Shown: positions 9,108 to 17,553, counted from the first letter of the stretch. The stretch: DNA of 51,446 nucleotides from an uncultured Muribaculaceae bacterium (GCA_910583795.1 CAJTZQ010000019.1:537-51982); one strand, 5' to 3'. Numbers and translations: made by a program. The notes: generated by a model from the letters alone, not told the origin.

Positions 9108-9308
9108 CTAATTGTTAATTGTTCCCTTCATCCTTTTGAGTGATACCCCCTCGGTCGTGGCGTGGCAGAAACCGGTTAGGAACTCCAGCGAATATTGCGC
9201 GCCGAGGATGCGGCACACCATCGCCAGGCACGCCACCCCGCACTGCATCGAGTCCTTCTGACGGACATAATCACACTGTCTCATATATTCTGTTTTCGGT
9301 TTCGGCAC
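9108..9308 (-). pseudogene. Truncated C39 (bacteriocin-leader) peptidase remnant
   Basis: A 66-residue frame containing VRQKDSMQCGVACLAMVCRI, matching the start of C39 domains in peptidase-containing ABC exporters (consensus around Q-x-D-x-x-x-CG-x-x-C). The catalytic Cys is the one in MQCGVAC. The frame keeps ATTEGVSL, then ends after about ten unrelated residues. The catalytic His and Asp and the whole membrane and ATPase part are missing. C39 peptidases cut after double glycine during export, so its place behind a double-glycine precursor suggests a lost exporter. A small functional protein is unlikely. Confidence 0.7.
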
Positions 9309-9621
9309 TATTATATATATCCCATATAATGACGAACCAATAACTTGACTTGTATTTCAACCTCATCAGGATGAAGAGGGAACTACGAATAAAAGATAAA
9401 AACCTGTCTGCAATTTCTTATTGCCGGTATTAGTGTTTAATAACGAAATCAGAAATTTACAGGCAGGTTCCCATCATAGGAGTGCGGACAGCCATGTCTG
9501 TAACCTTCGTTCATCCCAATCTTTTCATGGCAGGTTAGGGATTGGTTTACCGACAGCGGCTATCAAGCCATGTTATGACCGGGAATCAAATCATTTATTG
9601 ATTCTCGATCCATACATAGCA
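9309..9621. other. Region between precursor peptide and C39 remnant
   Basis: No frame here resembles a known protein. An imperfect inverted repeat (9401-9418 with 9451-9469, around AACCTGTCTG / CAGGCAGGTT) lies just downstream of the precursor gene on the minus strand. It could be a terminator, an RNA-stability hairpin or a decayed mobile-element end. Confidence 0.4.
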
Positions 9622-9882
9622 TCAGGGGTTCTCCGGATGTGGAGGACCAACAGGTGGCTTGTCACAATCGCACTGCGGCACGCAGTTTGCACAATACGCA
9701 CCCTGGCAGAAGGCACAATATGCACCTTGACAATTGGCACAATATGCGCCGTCTGAATAAACATTTGGCTTGCATGCATCTATTGCATAGACATGCACGT
9801 CTCCAGACCCGGCACCGCCTCTGATCTGAAGGGTCTCCATTTCTGACAATATGTCAGAAGGTACTGAAAGTTTTGGTTTCAT
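9622..9882 (-). CDS. Double-glycine-leader, Cys-repeat RiPP precursor (putative)
   Basis: An 86-residue peptide. Residues 1-23 form a leader ending LQIRGG, like Bacteroidales double-glycine leaders, so cleavage is expected after residue 23. The 63-residue core has nine cysteines (37, 48, 51, 56, 59, 64, 67, 71, 73) and three back-to-back 8-residue repeats, GAYCANCQ, GAYCAFCQ and GAYCANCV (residues 45-68). It ends in a Pro-rich tail. It lies 11 bases after the barrel gene and in the same operon as a radical SAM/SPASM enzyme. Thioether crosslinks from Cys (sactipeptide or ranthipeptide type) are the natural guess. A disulfide or metal-binding peptide is the alternative. Product structure is inference. 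Confidence 0.8.
   Translation of the reverse strand: MKPKLSVPSDILSEMETLQIRGGAGSGDVHVYAIDACKPNVYSDGAYCANCQGAYCAFCQGAYCANCVPQCDCDKPPVGPPHPENP
9679..9750 (-). repeat. Three 24-base tandem repeats in the precursor core
   Basis: Each 24-base unit encodes one GAYCxxC(Q/V) repeat. The units differ at several bases, including synonymous positions, so the duplications are not brand new and the amino-acid pattern looks maintained. Confidence 0.75.
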
Positions 9883-9893
9883 ATTTATAAAAT

Positions 9894-12077
9894 TTAGTAT
9901 AAATTAATGGTCTCGGTCCTGTGATTGGTTTTTCTTGTCTGTTCGCCTCCCCTGAATCTCCATACAAGCGTTACGGTGAAATCGTTCTCTCGTCTTGAAT
10001 TGCTGTCGTTCCACATGCGGTATACATAACCGGGAGAGTGCAGCTCCGACCGGTATGGCTTGTTGAAGAAATGAACGGGTACAGGCACCATCGCCACGAT
10101 CTGCAGCCTGTGGGAGAACAGGAACTTCACTGCGGAGAGACTGTAGCTTTCATAACACGACCATCCGATCTGCTGCGGGGTGACGCTGAGTCCGGACTTC
10201 AGAGAGCTGCTAAGATACATCTGAAGTGCTGCCTTCGGGTTGTCATACATGACATACCAGTTATATGTCGGGAGGGTACGTGCCGAACGGAACTTTCCGA
10301 ACCATGCCTCCCTATGGTCTACCGACACCGTTGCGGATACAGTCCATTTCTTGCGGAAAGTATTTGTAAAAGTGACATTCCCCCTCCATGACCTGTAACT
10401 GCCGTTTTGATATTGGTAGGACACATAGTCTCCGGTCGTCCCGTCTGGCCGGGGTTCGTAGCCGGTTTCGGCTATGTTAAACACGCTTTTCCCGATATGC
10501 GTAAAATCTGTCGAGAAAGTCAAAAACCGGAATGCGTTAACTGTCAAAGCGATGGAGTTGGTTCTCATGGGGTCGAGGCCGGGATTGCCTGTCATGTAGA
10601 TCAGGGAATCGGAAAACGCCCCGTAACCTTGCTGCTGGGCAATCGTGGGGTAGGAGGTAGTGTTCCAATAATTCAAGCGGAAAGTGAATTTGCGGATAGC
10701 CCACATCAGGTTGAACATCAGATGCGGGCTTATATTGGTCTGCTTTTTCCCCGACCATGTGCCGCTTGAAAGGTTCATTCCCGCGTTCAGACCGATCACG
10801 AAACTGTTCGACGGGAAATACTGCAGACCCGCCATGAGCGTGTTTCTAATGTCCCTGCTTGAACTGAGCGTCATTCCCCCTTCATGTCCCTTCTCCTTAT
10901 AGTCCAGGACGGTAAGATAGTCGGAAAAACTCATCATCATCTTAAATCCGGAGATATATCTTGATGCGTTGGCTCCGGTCCAAAGAAAATTTGAGGAAAC
11001 GCGCCGGTTGTCTTCAATTGAAAAGTCACCCCGCATTTTGGAAGAAAACCTGTTGTATCTTGAATCCGTGAACTGTGCGCTGGCATTCAGCTGCCATTTA
11101 CCTACGGTGCCGAGATACTGTAGATTGACCGATGGGGACGTCGCCCCCCGGTAGCTGTCTTTCGAGAGCTGCTTCCGGGGTGTCAGGGTCTGTCCGATAG
11201 GTCCGGTTAACACGGTGGAGTTGTCGGTATTCGACGATGAAGAGGTGACAAGCGACACCCCCAATGAGAGAGTGTGTCTGTTGTTTATCCTGTAGTCTGC
11301 CCATATGTTGAGCGGGGTTTCGTTCCGTCTTGTAAATTTGTTGGGTTCTTTGAGGGGAGGCATTTCCGTGAGCTGCGAATAATCGTTCAGGGGGTAAGTG
11401 ATCTCGGAAGCGGACCCGGTGGCGACTCTTTGGTAATTAAATGTGCCTGAGAATGCAAAATTCCATTTATCTCTTGTATAGGTAACCTCGAGTATATCCC
11501 TCATGATTGACAGATGATTCCCCCTGCCGTTGTTGTTGCCGGGAGAAAGATTCATCTCGGCAAGCACGGTGCCATCATATCCCACATAAGCCTTTTTCGT
11601 TGTAAGGTTGACCACGGCGTCATAACCGGCGTATTTGCCGGCGGGATAGTTTGTGACGCTGATCCTCACGAATCGGTCGGGATTCAGTCTCTTTATGTAT
11701 TGTTCATCCCTTTCAAGACTGTCCACCAAGACTTTTATATTGGGGGAGCCGAGATAGGACATGCTCTGATCGAGGGGGTTATAAAATATTCCGGGAATCT
11801 TTCCGAGCAAATCTCCAGCGACATGCGCCCCGTCCCTCATCTCCTTGGTGACAAGATACATGTCGGTGTTCCCCCTGTGCGTCACGGTCCTTGATCTGAC
11901 GGTCAGTTCCGGGAGTGTGTCCGTGGCTGCCATGAGGCTGTCACGGTTATTCATGGCCTTGTCGGGCGGGTTTCCGGTGACCGTGTCGGGGATGGCACGC
12001 ACGGACAGGACCGAACAGATGCCTGCCCTTGCTGAAAGCATTACGCACATAAAGACGAGTAACAACCTGACTGTCAT
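9894..12077 (-). CDS. TonB-receptor-like outer-membrane beta-barrel protein
   Basis: A 727-residue protein with a signal peptide (about 1-22). A plug-like domain follows (about 55-160: DGAHVAGDLLGKIPGIFYNP, NIKVLVDSLERDEQYIKRLN, then VNLTTKK). The remainder has alternating barrel strands and ends near VTLVWRFRGGEQ. It resembles the Bacteroidetes outer-membrane beta-barrel family that lacks the usual carboxypeptidase-like N-terminal domain. It sits 13 bases after the radical SAM gene and 11 before the precursor gene, so it is probably translated with them. A role in moving or recognising the modified peptide at the outer membrane is inferred. GC-rich compared with flanking genes. Confidence 0.82.
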   Translation of the reverse strand: MTVRLLLVFMCVMLSARAGICSVLSVRAIPDTVTGNPPDKAMNNRDSLMAATDTLPELTVRSRTVTHRGNTDMYLVTKEMRDGAHVAGDLLGKIPGIFYNPLDQSMSYLGSPNIKVLVDSLERDEQYIKRLNPDRFVRISVTNYPAGKYAGYDAVVNLTTKKAYVGYDGTVLAEMNLSPGNNNGRGNHLSIMRDILEVTYTRDKWNFAFSGTFNYQRVATGSASEITYPLNDYSQLTEMPPLKEPNKFTRRNETPLNIWADYRINNRHTLSLGVSLVTSSSSNTDNSTVLTGPIGQTLTPRKQLSKDSYRGATSPSVNLQYLGTVGKWQLNASAQFTDSRYNRFSSKMRGDFSIEDNRRVSSNFLWTGANASRYISGFKMMMSFSDYLTVLDYKEKGHEGGMTLSSSRDIRNTLMAGLQYFPSNSFVIGLNAGMNLSSGTWSGKKQTNISPHLMFNLMWAIRKFTFRLNYWNTTSYPTIAQQQGYGAFSDSLIYMTGNPGLDPMRTNSIALTVNAFRFLTFSTDFTHIGKSVFNIAETGYEPRPDGTTGDYVSYQYQNGSYRSWRGNVTFTNTFRKKWTVSATVSVDHREAWFGKFRSARTLPTYNWYVMYDNPKAALQMYLSSSLKSGLSVTPQQIGWSCYESYSLSAVKFLFSHRLQIVAMVPVPVHFFNKPYRSELHSPGYVYRMWNDSNSRRENDFTVTLVWRFRGGEQTRKTNHRTETINLY

Positions 12078-12090
12078 GATGCCACGGGAT

Positions 12091-13380
12091 TTAGAAATTG
12101 ACCTTGAGCCTGCTTGCGGCGTAATTGTTTCTTACGATATTTTTTATCATGCCCTCCATTTGCCGGCGCTTATTGTCGTACTGGCATACGACATGCCCAT
12201 GCCTGTCGAGCATGTTTTTTCTTTTCGCCACGCATGGACCGCCGCAGAGAGGCAGGTAGATACATTCCGAGCATTCCGAATCCTTCTGCCTGAAGGCGGT
12301 CATATGGGACGACGGGGCGCCTCCCGGCCACTCAATCTCCCCTGTCTCTTTCAATACACCACGCGCGGCGGATGGACTCTCGTTATCGCATTTTTCAACT
12401 TTCCCGTCCGGGAATATGCAGTCGTAATGTGTCTGGTCGGAATAGCATATTCCCGGTCTAGGCAGTTCCGGCCTTATGCCTGTCTCGATACTCCTGTTAA
12501 ACAGTGATATCACATCCCCGCTGTTGATGGTGTCTTCATTTTCCTGCCATACCTTGTATAAAAGGAACGATATGTTGCCCTTGCTGTCATCTGATATGAA
12601 GCTGTCCACGTCCTGTATTATCTCTTCCGGAGACAGGTTCTCAGATGTATAGTTGAACCGCAGAGAGCATCTTGTGTGCCGGGCGATGAGGTCAATATTT
12701 TTCATCGTTATGGCGAAAGAATCCTCGTTTGGCATCACCTTGACCGAATTGTGGTATGAGCGTTTGCCGTCGATAGTGATCTGGTAGCTCGACACACCGC
12801 ACTCTTTCAGTTCCAGGATTCTTTCAGCATTGAGCAGGGTGCCGTTTGTAGTTATGACACAGCTGAACGATTTATTCCGGGATACCGCTGCTTCCCTTGC
12901 ATATCTTGTGAGTCCGACTATAATGTCATACGCCATCAGCGGCTCTCCGCCGAACCATGAGAGATGCAGACCCTCGATCGAGGGGTCGCTCATTTTGAGG
13001 TCTATCCTTCTTTTTACCCTGTCGACTATCTCTTCTGTCATCCACAGATCCTGGTGGTCCTGGACACAGTACCAGCACCGGAGATTGCACTGGTATGTGG
13101 GCATGACCATGAGGTGGCATAGGTTCTCCGCCAGCTGCCCTGTCAGCTTTTTCTCCGCAATATCCTTTTCATCCCGGTCATTGTCCAGTACAAAGCCGTC
13201 CCTGTTCAGTTTATTCAGAAAAAAGGAGACTTCGTCCCCGTATGAATCCGGATTCTTGATCAGCTGTTTATAAATGTCCGCATTTTCAGACTTAATTTCA
13301 AAGAACTTTTCGGTAATCCCGTTAAAGACAATAGTGTTTTCTCCATTATTGATAAAATAGTTGTATCTACTGGATTTCAT
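12091..13380 (-). CDS. Radical SAM/SPASM peptide maturase
   Basis: A 429-residue enzyme. An N-terminal region (about 1-85) resembles the leader-binding part of peptide maturases. The radical SAM cluster motif is CNLRCWYC with cysteines 98, 102 and 105, and GGEP at 144-147 contacts SAM. The SPASM region carries cysteines 312, 321, 331, 370, 373, 379, 383 and 399, including CSECIYLPLCGGPC, enough for auxiliary iron-sulfur clusters. Such enzymes install thioether or C-C crosslinks on ribosomal peptides. The double-glycine Cys-repeat peptide two genes downstream is the likely substrate. The reaction type cannot be told from sequence. Confidence 0.9.
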   Translation of the reverse strand: MKSSRYNYFINNGENTIVFNGITEKFFEIKSENADIYKQLIKNPDSYGDEVSFFLNKLNRDGFVLDNDRDEKDIAEKKLTGQLAENLCHLMVMPTYQCNLRCWYCVQDHQDLWMTEEIVDRVKRRIDLKMSDPSIEGLHLSWFGGEPLMAYDIIVGLTRYAREAAVSRNKSFSCVITTNGTLLNAERILELKECGVSSYQITIDGKRSYHNSVKVMPNEDSFAITMKNIDLIARHTRCSLRFNYTSENLSPEEIIQDVDSFISDDSKGNISFLLYKVWQENEDTINSGDVISLFNRSIETGIRPELPRPGICYSDQTHYDCIFPDGKVEKCDNESPSAARGVLKETGEIEWPGGAPSSHMTAFRQKDSECSECIYLPLCGGPCVAKRKNMLDRHGHVVCQYDNKRRQMEGMIKNIVRNNYAASRLKVNF

Positions 13381-13459
13381 GTTTATACTTGAAATGGTTG
13401 TTTGATTATAATTTCAGATAGCCGGAATATGATACGGTATATGTTTTGAAGCGGATATG

Positions 13460-13846
13460 TCAGATGTATACAAATCCTTCATAGGTTGTTCCGGTGTCGG
13501 ATGTGCAAGAGATGAAGTATTCTCCGGATTTTAGGTCAATCTGCCATATCGGGAAGTCTCTGCTAACAGAACCAAACCGGGAATTACCTTCCAAATCTGT
13601 TATGGTTACCGACATGGACGTAGAAGAACCTAAATTTGAGAATACACACCATCTGTTCAGATAATCATATCTGAAGAAAATCCCGGAATGTCTTGAAGGC
13701 ATTCTTTTACGTTCAGGATCCTGTCCGTAATTTCTTTCAGGGATTTCCTGTGTCTCGGGATCCTCAGGTTGGCTACCCGGAGCGGCGTAAGAGTAACCCG
13801 ACGCTGCGAAAATAAGTGTTGCCAACAATAGTTTTTTCAGTTTCAT
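13460..13846 (-). CDS. Small secreted DUF3244-like protein
   Basis: A 128-residue protein with a cleavable signal (about 1-21, ending YSYAA), a Pro/Glu/Arg-rich linker and a small beta domain. The C-terminus has VTITDLEGN and IDLKSGEYFISCTSDTGTTY, then GFVYI. This resembles DUF3244 proteins, which end in a similar GxYxIxxxxxxGxxYxGxxxI pattern. Function is unknown. It is the first gene of the RiPP operon, 79 bases before the maturase, with a -7 element 20 bases upstream. Accessory or immunity roles are possible but unproven. Confidence 0.65.
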   Translation of the reverse strand: MKLKKLLLATLIFAASGYSYAAPGSQPEDPETQEIPERNYGQDPERKRMPSRHSGIFFRYDYLNRWCVFSNLGSSTSMSVTITDLEGNSRFGSVSRDFPIWQIDLKSGEYFISCTSDTGTTYEGFVYI

Positions 13847-13866
13847 AATGATTAATTTTAGTTGTA

Positions 13867-13874
13867 CAAAATTA
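13867..13874 (-). promoter_or_regulatory. -7 element of the RiPP operon
   Basis: Minus-strand TAATTTTG within ATTTATTAATTTTG, 20 bases upstream of the first gene. The same string precedes pldA and the DMT gene. No good -33 TTTG. Confidence 0.5.
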
Positions 13875-14263
13875 ATAAATCGGGGTTAGAAAACCTATCC
13901 GCAACTGTTAAATATCAGTATGCAGTTTCTATGAATAGAAATTTGTAATTAACTATATAAAAGCTATTTATAATTTTGATAAATTGTTAAAATCTACGTT
14001 AACTTATATTCACATCTATGCCCTCTCTGTTTTATGCTTTTTAGGGGTCGTTTTTCATGTCGTTGGTCGCTGAATCAATTGGCAAGTTATAATTAATAAT
14101 TAGCAATTGCCTCCGGCTAATTACTAATTATTCATCATTCATACATTGAACAAATGGTGGTAATTTCAGTCACGACTATAAAACTTAAAATAGTATAAAA
14201 GTGTATTTATATGGTGTAAAGGTCTTCTTAACGTCTGCACTTATCTGTGGAGTTGATCCGATA

Positions 14264-14295
14264 TTTGGAGAAAGGATATATAATTAGTAACTTTG
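14264..14295 (+). promoter_or_regulatory. Promoter of the MATE-GH3 operon
   Basis: TTTG (14264-14267), 20 bases, TAACTTTG (14288-14295): a textbook Bacteroidetes promoter, giving a leader of about 70 bases. Confidence 0.7.
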
Positions 14296-14372
14296 CAATT
14301 GATATTTAGCCATCATTCCGTTGAGGAGTGGATTCATGATATAAATTCAAGGAAAGGAAAAACAATACATAT

Positions 14373-15758
14373 ATGTCAACTGTAGTCACTTCAAATTCTG
14401 ACAGACTTAAAGAATTGGGCAGCGCCAAAATTTGGCGACTGCTGCTCAAATATAGTCTGCCGGCGGTTGTCGGGACTGTGGTTATGGCTATATATAATAT
14501 TATCGACTCAATTGTGATCGGACATGCCATTGACGATCCCAATGTAGTGAGCGGTATAGCCGTGACATTTCCTGTGATGAATCTCGCCACGGCATTGGGT
14601 ATGCTTATCGGTGCAGGTGCGGCAACCCGTATAAGTATCGTTATGGGGCAAGATAACAAACACCTTGCAGAGATAATTCTTGGTAATTCCGTGCAGCTAA
14701 CCATTATAATAGGGGTTACATATATCACATTGTTTGCCATATTTCTTGATCCTATTCTTAAAGTGTTTGGAGCCTCTCCCAATTCGTTACCATATGCAAG
14801 AGAGTTTTTACTTTGGGTGCTTCCGGGCATGGTGTTGATGAATCTTACTTTCTCCTACAATAATGTGATGAGAGCCACCGGTTATCCGGGTAAGGCAATG
14901 TACACCAATCTGATAGGGGCGTGTCTTAATGCCCTGTTGGCACCGCTTTTTCTTTTTGGATTTAAATGGGGGATCAAGGGTGCAGCGATTGCTACAGATA
15001 TATCCATGGTGGTCACCGCTATATTTGTGATGTCGCACTTTTTCCGTAAAAGCAGCGTATTGCATTTTAAAAGAGGAACTTTCGCTTTCAACTGGCAGGT
15101 GATAAAATCGATACTTTATATCGGTATGGCTCCGTTTCTGATTAATGTTGCCGGTTCGTGTATCAACGCGATTGTAAATAATTCTCTGCTTAAATATGGA
15201 GGAGACAACGCGATTGCAGCGGTAGTGGTCTTCAACCGCTTTGTGACAATATTTGTGATGGTCGTGATCGGCATTTGTCAGGGTATGCAGCCGATATTGG
15301 GATATAACTATGGATCTGGCCGACTTGACCGGCTATTCGGAACTTTAAAACTTGCAGCAATAAGTGCTTTGTGCATCACGACTTTGGGTAGTCTTATAGG
15401 CGCATTCAATCCGAGGATGATTGCCTCCATGTTCATGCAAGACGAGGCTCAGATAGATTGTGCCGTGAATTGTCTACGTCTTACCACTCTTGGTTTCTGG
15501 ATGGTTGGATTTCAAATAGTCGGCACTAATTTTTTCCAATCCCTCGGCATGGCGGGTAAAGCTGTTTTCCTCTCGCTGACGCGTCAGATAATATTCATGA
15601 TTCCGATGCTGTTGATTCTCCCTCCTTATTTCGGACTTGACGGAGTCTGGGGATGCTATCCGGTTTGTGACGTGGCTGCCACAGTTGTCACTGCATTTAT
15701 GCTGACATGGCAGATAAAAAAGATTAAAAGAGAAAAACTAAATACTGCAACAGTATGA
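14373..15758 (+). CDS. MATE-family multidrug/cation exporter
   Basis: A 461-residue inner-membrane protein with about 12 hydrophobic helices in two similar halves. It starts KIWRLLLKYSLPAVVGTVVM and has IYNIIDSIVIGHAI, the usual MATE first-helix pattern, and GICQGMQPILGYNYGSGR at the start of helix 8, also a MATE hallmark. Members export drugs or metabolites using sodium or proton gradients. It overlaps the next gene by four bases (ATGA), indicating translational coupling. Substrate unknown. Confidence 0.93.
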   Translation: MSTVVTSNSDRLKELGSAKIWRLLLKYSLPAVVGTVVMAIYNIIDSIVIGHAIDDPNVVSGIAVTFPVMNLATALGMLIGAGAATRISIVMGQDNKHLAEIILGNSVQLTIIIGVTYITLFAIFLDPILKVFGASPNSLPYAREFLLWVLPGMVLMNLTFSYNNVMRATGYPGKAMYTNLIGACLNALLAPLFLFGFKWGIKGAAIATDISMVVTAIFVMSHFFRKSSVLHFKRGTFAFNWQVIKSILYIGMAPFLINVAGSCINAIVNNSLLKYGGDNAIAAVVVFNRFVTIFVMVVIGICQGMQPILGYNYGSGRLDRLFGTLKLAAISALCITTLGSLIGAFNPRMIASMFMQDEAQIDCAVNCLRLTTLGFWMVGFQIVGTNFFQSLGMAGKAVFLSLTRQIIFMIPMLLILPPYFGLDGVWGCYPVCDVAATVVTAFMLTWQIKKIKREKLNTATV

Positions 15759-17278
15759 TAGATTTCACGCCGTTTGTTAGAAGGAGATTCGTGAAAATAG
15801 CGGAGCGTACCGATTCGTGGTCGTCGTCAACCGACGATCTCCAGCTCAGTGTGCTCAGGAGTCTCATCAAACGGGGTGGTGATTGTGAGTATGCTTCAAG
15901 GTATGACTTAAAAGAGATACTGAATTCCTCTAATATTTATAAAGACTATGTTTCGCGTGTGCCTATCGTGGAATATGAGTCATTACGTCCTTTCGTAATG
16001 CGTATGATACGAGGGGAAAAAAATGTGCTCTGGAGAGGGGGATGCCGGGATTATGCCCAATCATCGGGAACTTCAGGGGGTAAGTCAAAATATATTCCTA
16101 TCACTTCAGATTCATTGAATGGCAATCATTATCGTGGAGGAGAAGATGTAGTGGCACACTACTTGAGAATGGTGCCTGAAAGCAAAATGTTTTCAGGAAA
16201 GGGATTTATTCTCGGGGGCTCCTTTTCCAACACTCTCGGGATAAGTGCCGGCAAGGTTCACATAGGTGATCTGAGTGCTACGCTTATCAACAAGATAAAC
16301 CCTCTTGCAAATATTGTACGTGTGCCGGATAAGAAAACCGCGTTGTTGCCTGACTGGGAAACAAAACTTCCGGCTTTGGTCAAGGCGGCTTTGGATGTGG
16401 ATGTGACAAATATCTCGGGTGTCCCTTCATGGTTTTTGACTGTCATAAGAAAGATAATGGAGATGAAGGGTGTGGATAAGATATCGGATGTTTGGCCCAA
16501 TCTTGAGGTGTTTTTCCATGGTGGTATTTCTTTTGAACCATACAGGGACGAGTATCGTAGAATCACCGATCCCTTGAAAATGCATTTTCAGGAGACTTAT
16601 AATGCTTCGGAAGGCTTTTTTGCAGTACAGAATGATTTTTCGGATAATTCGATGCTGCTGATAGTTGATAAAGACGTATTTTATGAGTTTATACCTGTTG
16701 ACGGAGACGACAAACGCCCTCGCCCGATATGGGAAGTTGAGAAGGATGTGGTCTATGAGTTGCTTATCAGTTCAAGCAATGGCTTATGGCGATATCGTCT
16801 TGGCGACACGATACGAGTGACTCAGACATCTCCTGTAAAAATTAGAATTGCAGGTAGAACCAAATGTTTTATAAACGCATTTGGGGAAGAGCTTATGGAA
16901 GATAATGCAGAAAGGGCTATCGCGGCGGCTTGCGACATTTGTGAGGCTTCTATTTTGAATTATACGGCTGCCCCGGTTTTTGCAAAAAACGGAAAAAGAG
17001 GCAGGCATCAATGGCTGATAGAGTGGGAAAAGACGCCTGTGGATTTAGAGATGTTTGCAATGAAACTTGATGAAGAATTGAGAAAGCTTAACTCAGATTA
17101 TGATGCTAAGAGAAATCATACCATTTTCCTTGATCCGCCGGAAGTGATATCCGCTCCTTCTGGATTATTCGACCGTTGGCTTAAAAGTGCAGGCACCCAT
17201 AAACTTGGGGGACAAAGGAAGGTGCCCCGACTAAGTAATAAGCGTGACATGATGGAGCAACTTTTGGCTATGATATAA
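15755..17278 (+). CDS. GH3-family acyl-adenylating protein
   Basis: A 507-residue GH3 (auxin-responsive family) protein of the adenylate-forming superfamily. The ATP/AMP loop is SSGTSGGKSKYIPIT (about 108-122). GISFEPY and QETYNASEGFF (about 285-297) match the GH3 consensus, and LWRYRLGDTI is the hinge-side motif. Plant GH3 enzymes join amino acids to hormone acids. Bacterial members are widespread in Bacteroidetes with unknown substrates. The four-base overlap with the MATE exporter suggests a conjugate made here may be exported by it, which is inference. Confidence 0.9.
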   Translation: MIDFTPFVRRRFVKIAERTDSWSSSTDDLQLSVLRSLIKRGGDCEYASRYDLKEILNSSNIYKDYVSRVPIVEYESLRPFVMRMIRGEKNVLWRGGCRDYAQSSGTSGGKSKYIPITSDSLNGNHYRGGEDVVAHYLRMVPESKMFSGKGFILGGSFSNTLGISAGKVHIGDLSATLINKINPLANIVRVPDKKTALLPDWETKLPALVKAALDVDVTNISGVPSWFLTVIRKIMEMKGVDKISDVWPNLEVFFHGGISFEPYRDEYRRITDPLKMHFQETYNASEGFFAVQNDFSDNSMLLIVDKDVFYEFIPVDGDDKRPRPIWEVEKDVVYELLISSSNGLWRYRLGDTIRVTQTSPVKIRIAGRTKCFINAFGEELMEDNAERAIAAACDICEASILNYTAAPVFAKNGKRGRHQWLIEWEKTPVDLEMFAMKLDEELRKLNSDYDAKRNHTIFLDPPEVISAPSGLFDRWLKSAGTHKLGGQRKVPRLSNKRDMMEQLLAMI

Positions 17279-17403
17279 AACTCCGGCAGGATATTTTATG
17301 TCTTAAATGATAATTAGTCCAATTCCAGTATAAAAAACAGTGAAAAATATCAATATTGACAATAATTAACAATTGCGATAGCTATAAATATTTAATTCTG
17401 TTG

Positions 17404-17411
17404 TAATTTTG
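17404..17411 (+). promoter_or_regulatory. -7 element upstream of the caspase cluster
   Basis: TAATTTTG about 143 bases before the first gene, with no well-spaced TTTG. The leader holds short inverted repeats (CTTAC/GTAAG near 17451-17474). Confidence 0.4.
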
Positions 17412-17553
17412 AACTTCACTTGCAAGGCTTTGATTTTTAATCGCTGTGCACTTACGCTATTGCTGACCTGTAAGTCATGACCAAGATCAGGCTAAGATAA
17501 AGCTGATATTAATTTTTTTAATAATACTTGTTAAATCATATAAACCAACTGAA

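Larger units (their letters stand above)
13847..14372. other. Divergent intergenic region, RiPP operon and MATE gene
   Basis: 526 bases with no credible gene. It holds the -7 element of the RiPP operon, an inverted repeat around AATTAGCAATT / AATTACTAATT (about 14093-14133), the 19-base string shared with 6621-6639, and the MATE promoter. Confidence 0.55.

Noticed and set aside
9421..9756. Plus-strand frame of 111 codons over the precursor gene
   Set aside because: Antisense to the double-glycine precursor; its repeats are the mirror of the Cys-repeat coding sequence.
11845..12507. Plus-strand open frame of 220 codons
   Set aside because: Antisense to the barrel and radical SAM genes in GC-rich DNA, where long chance frames are expected; no recognisable features.
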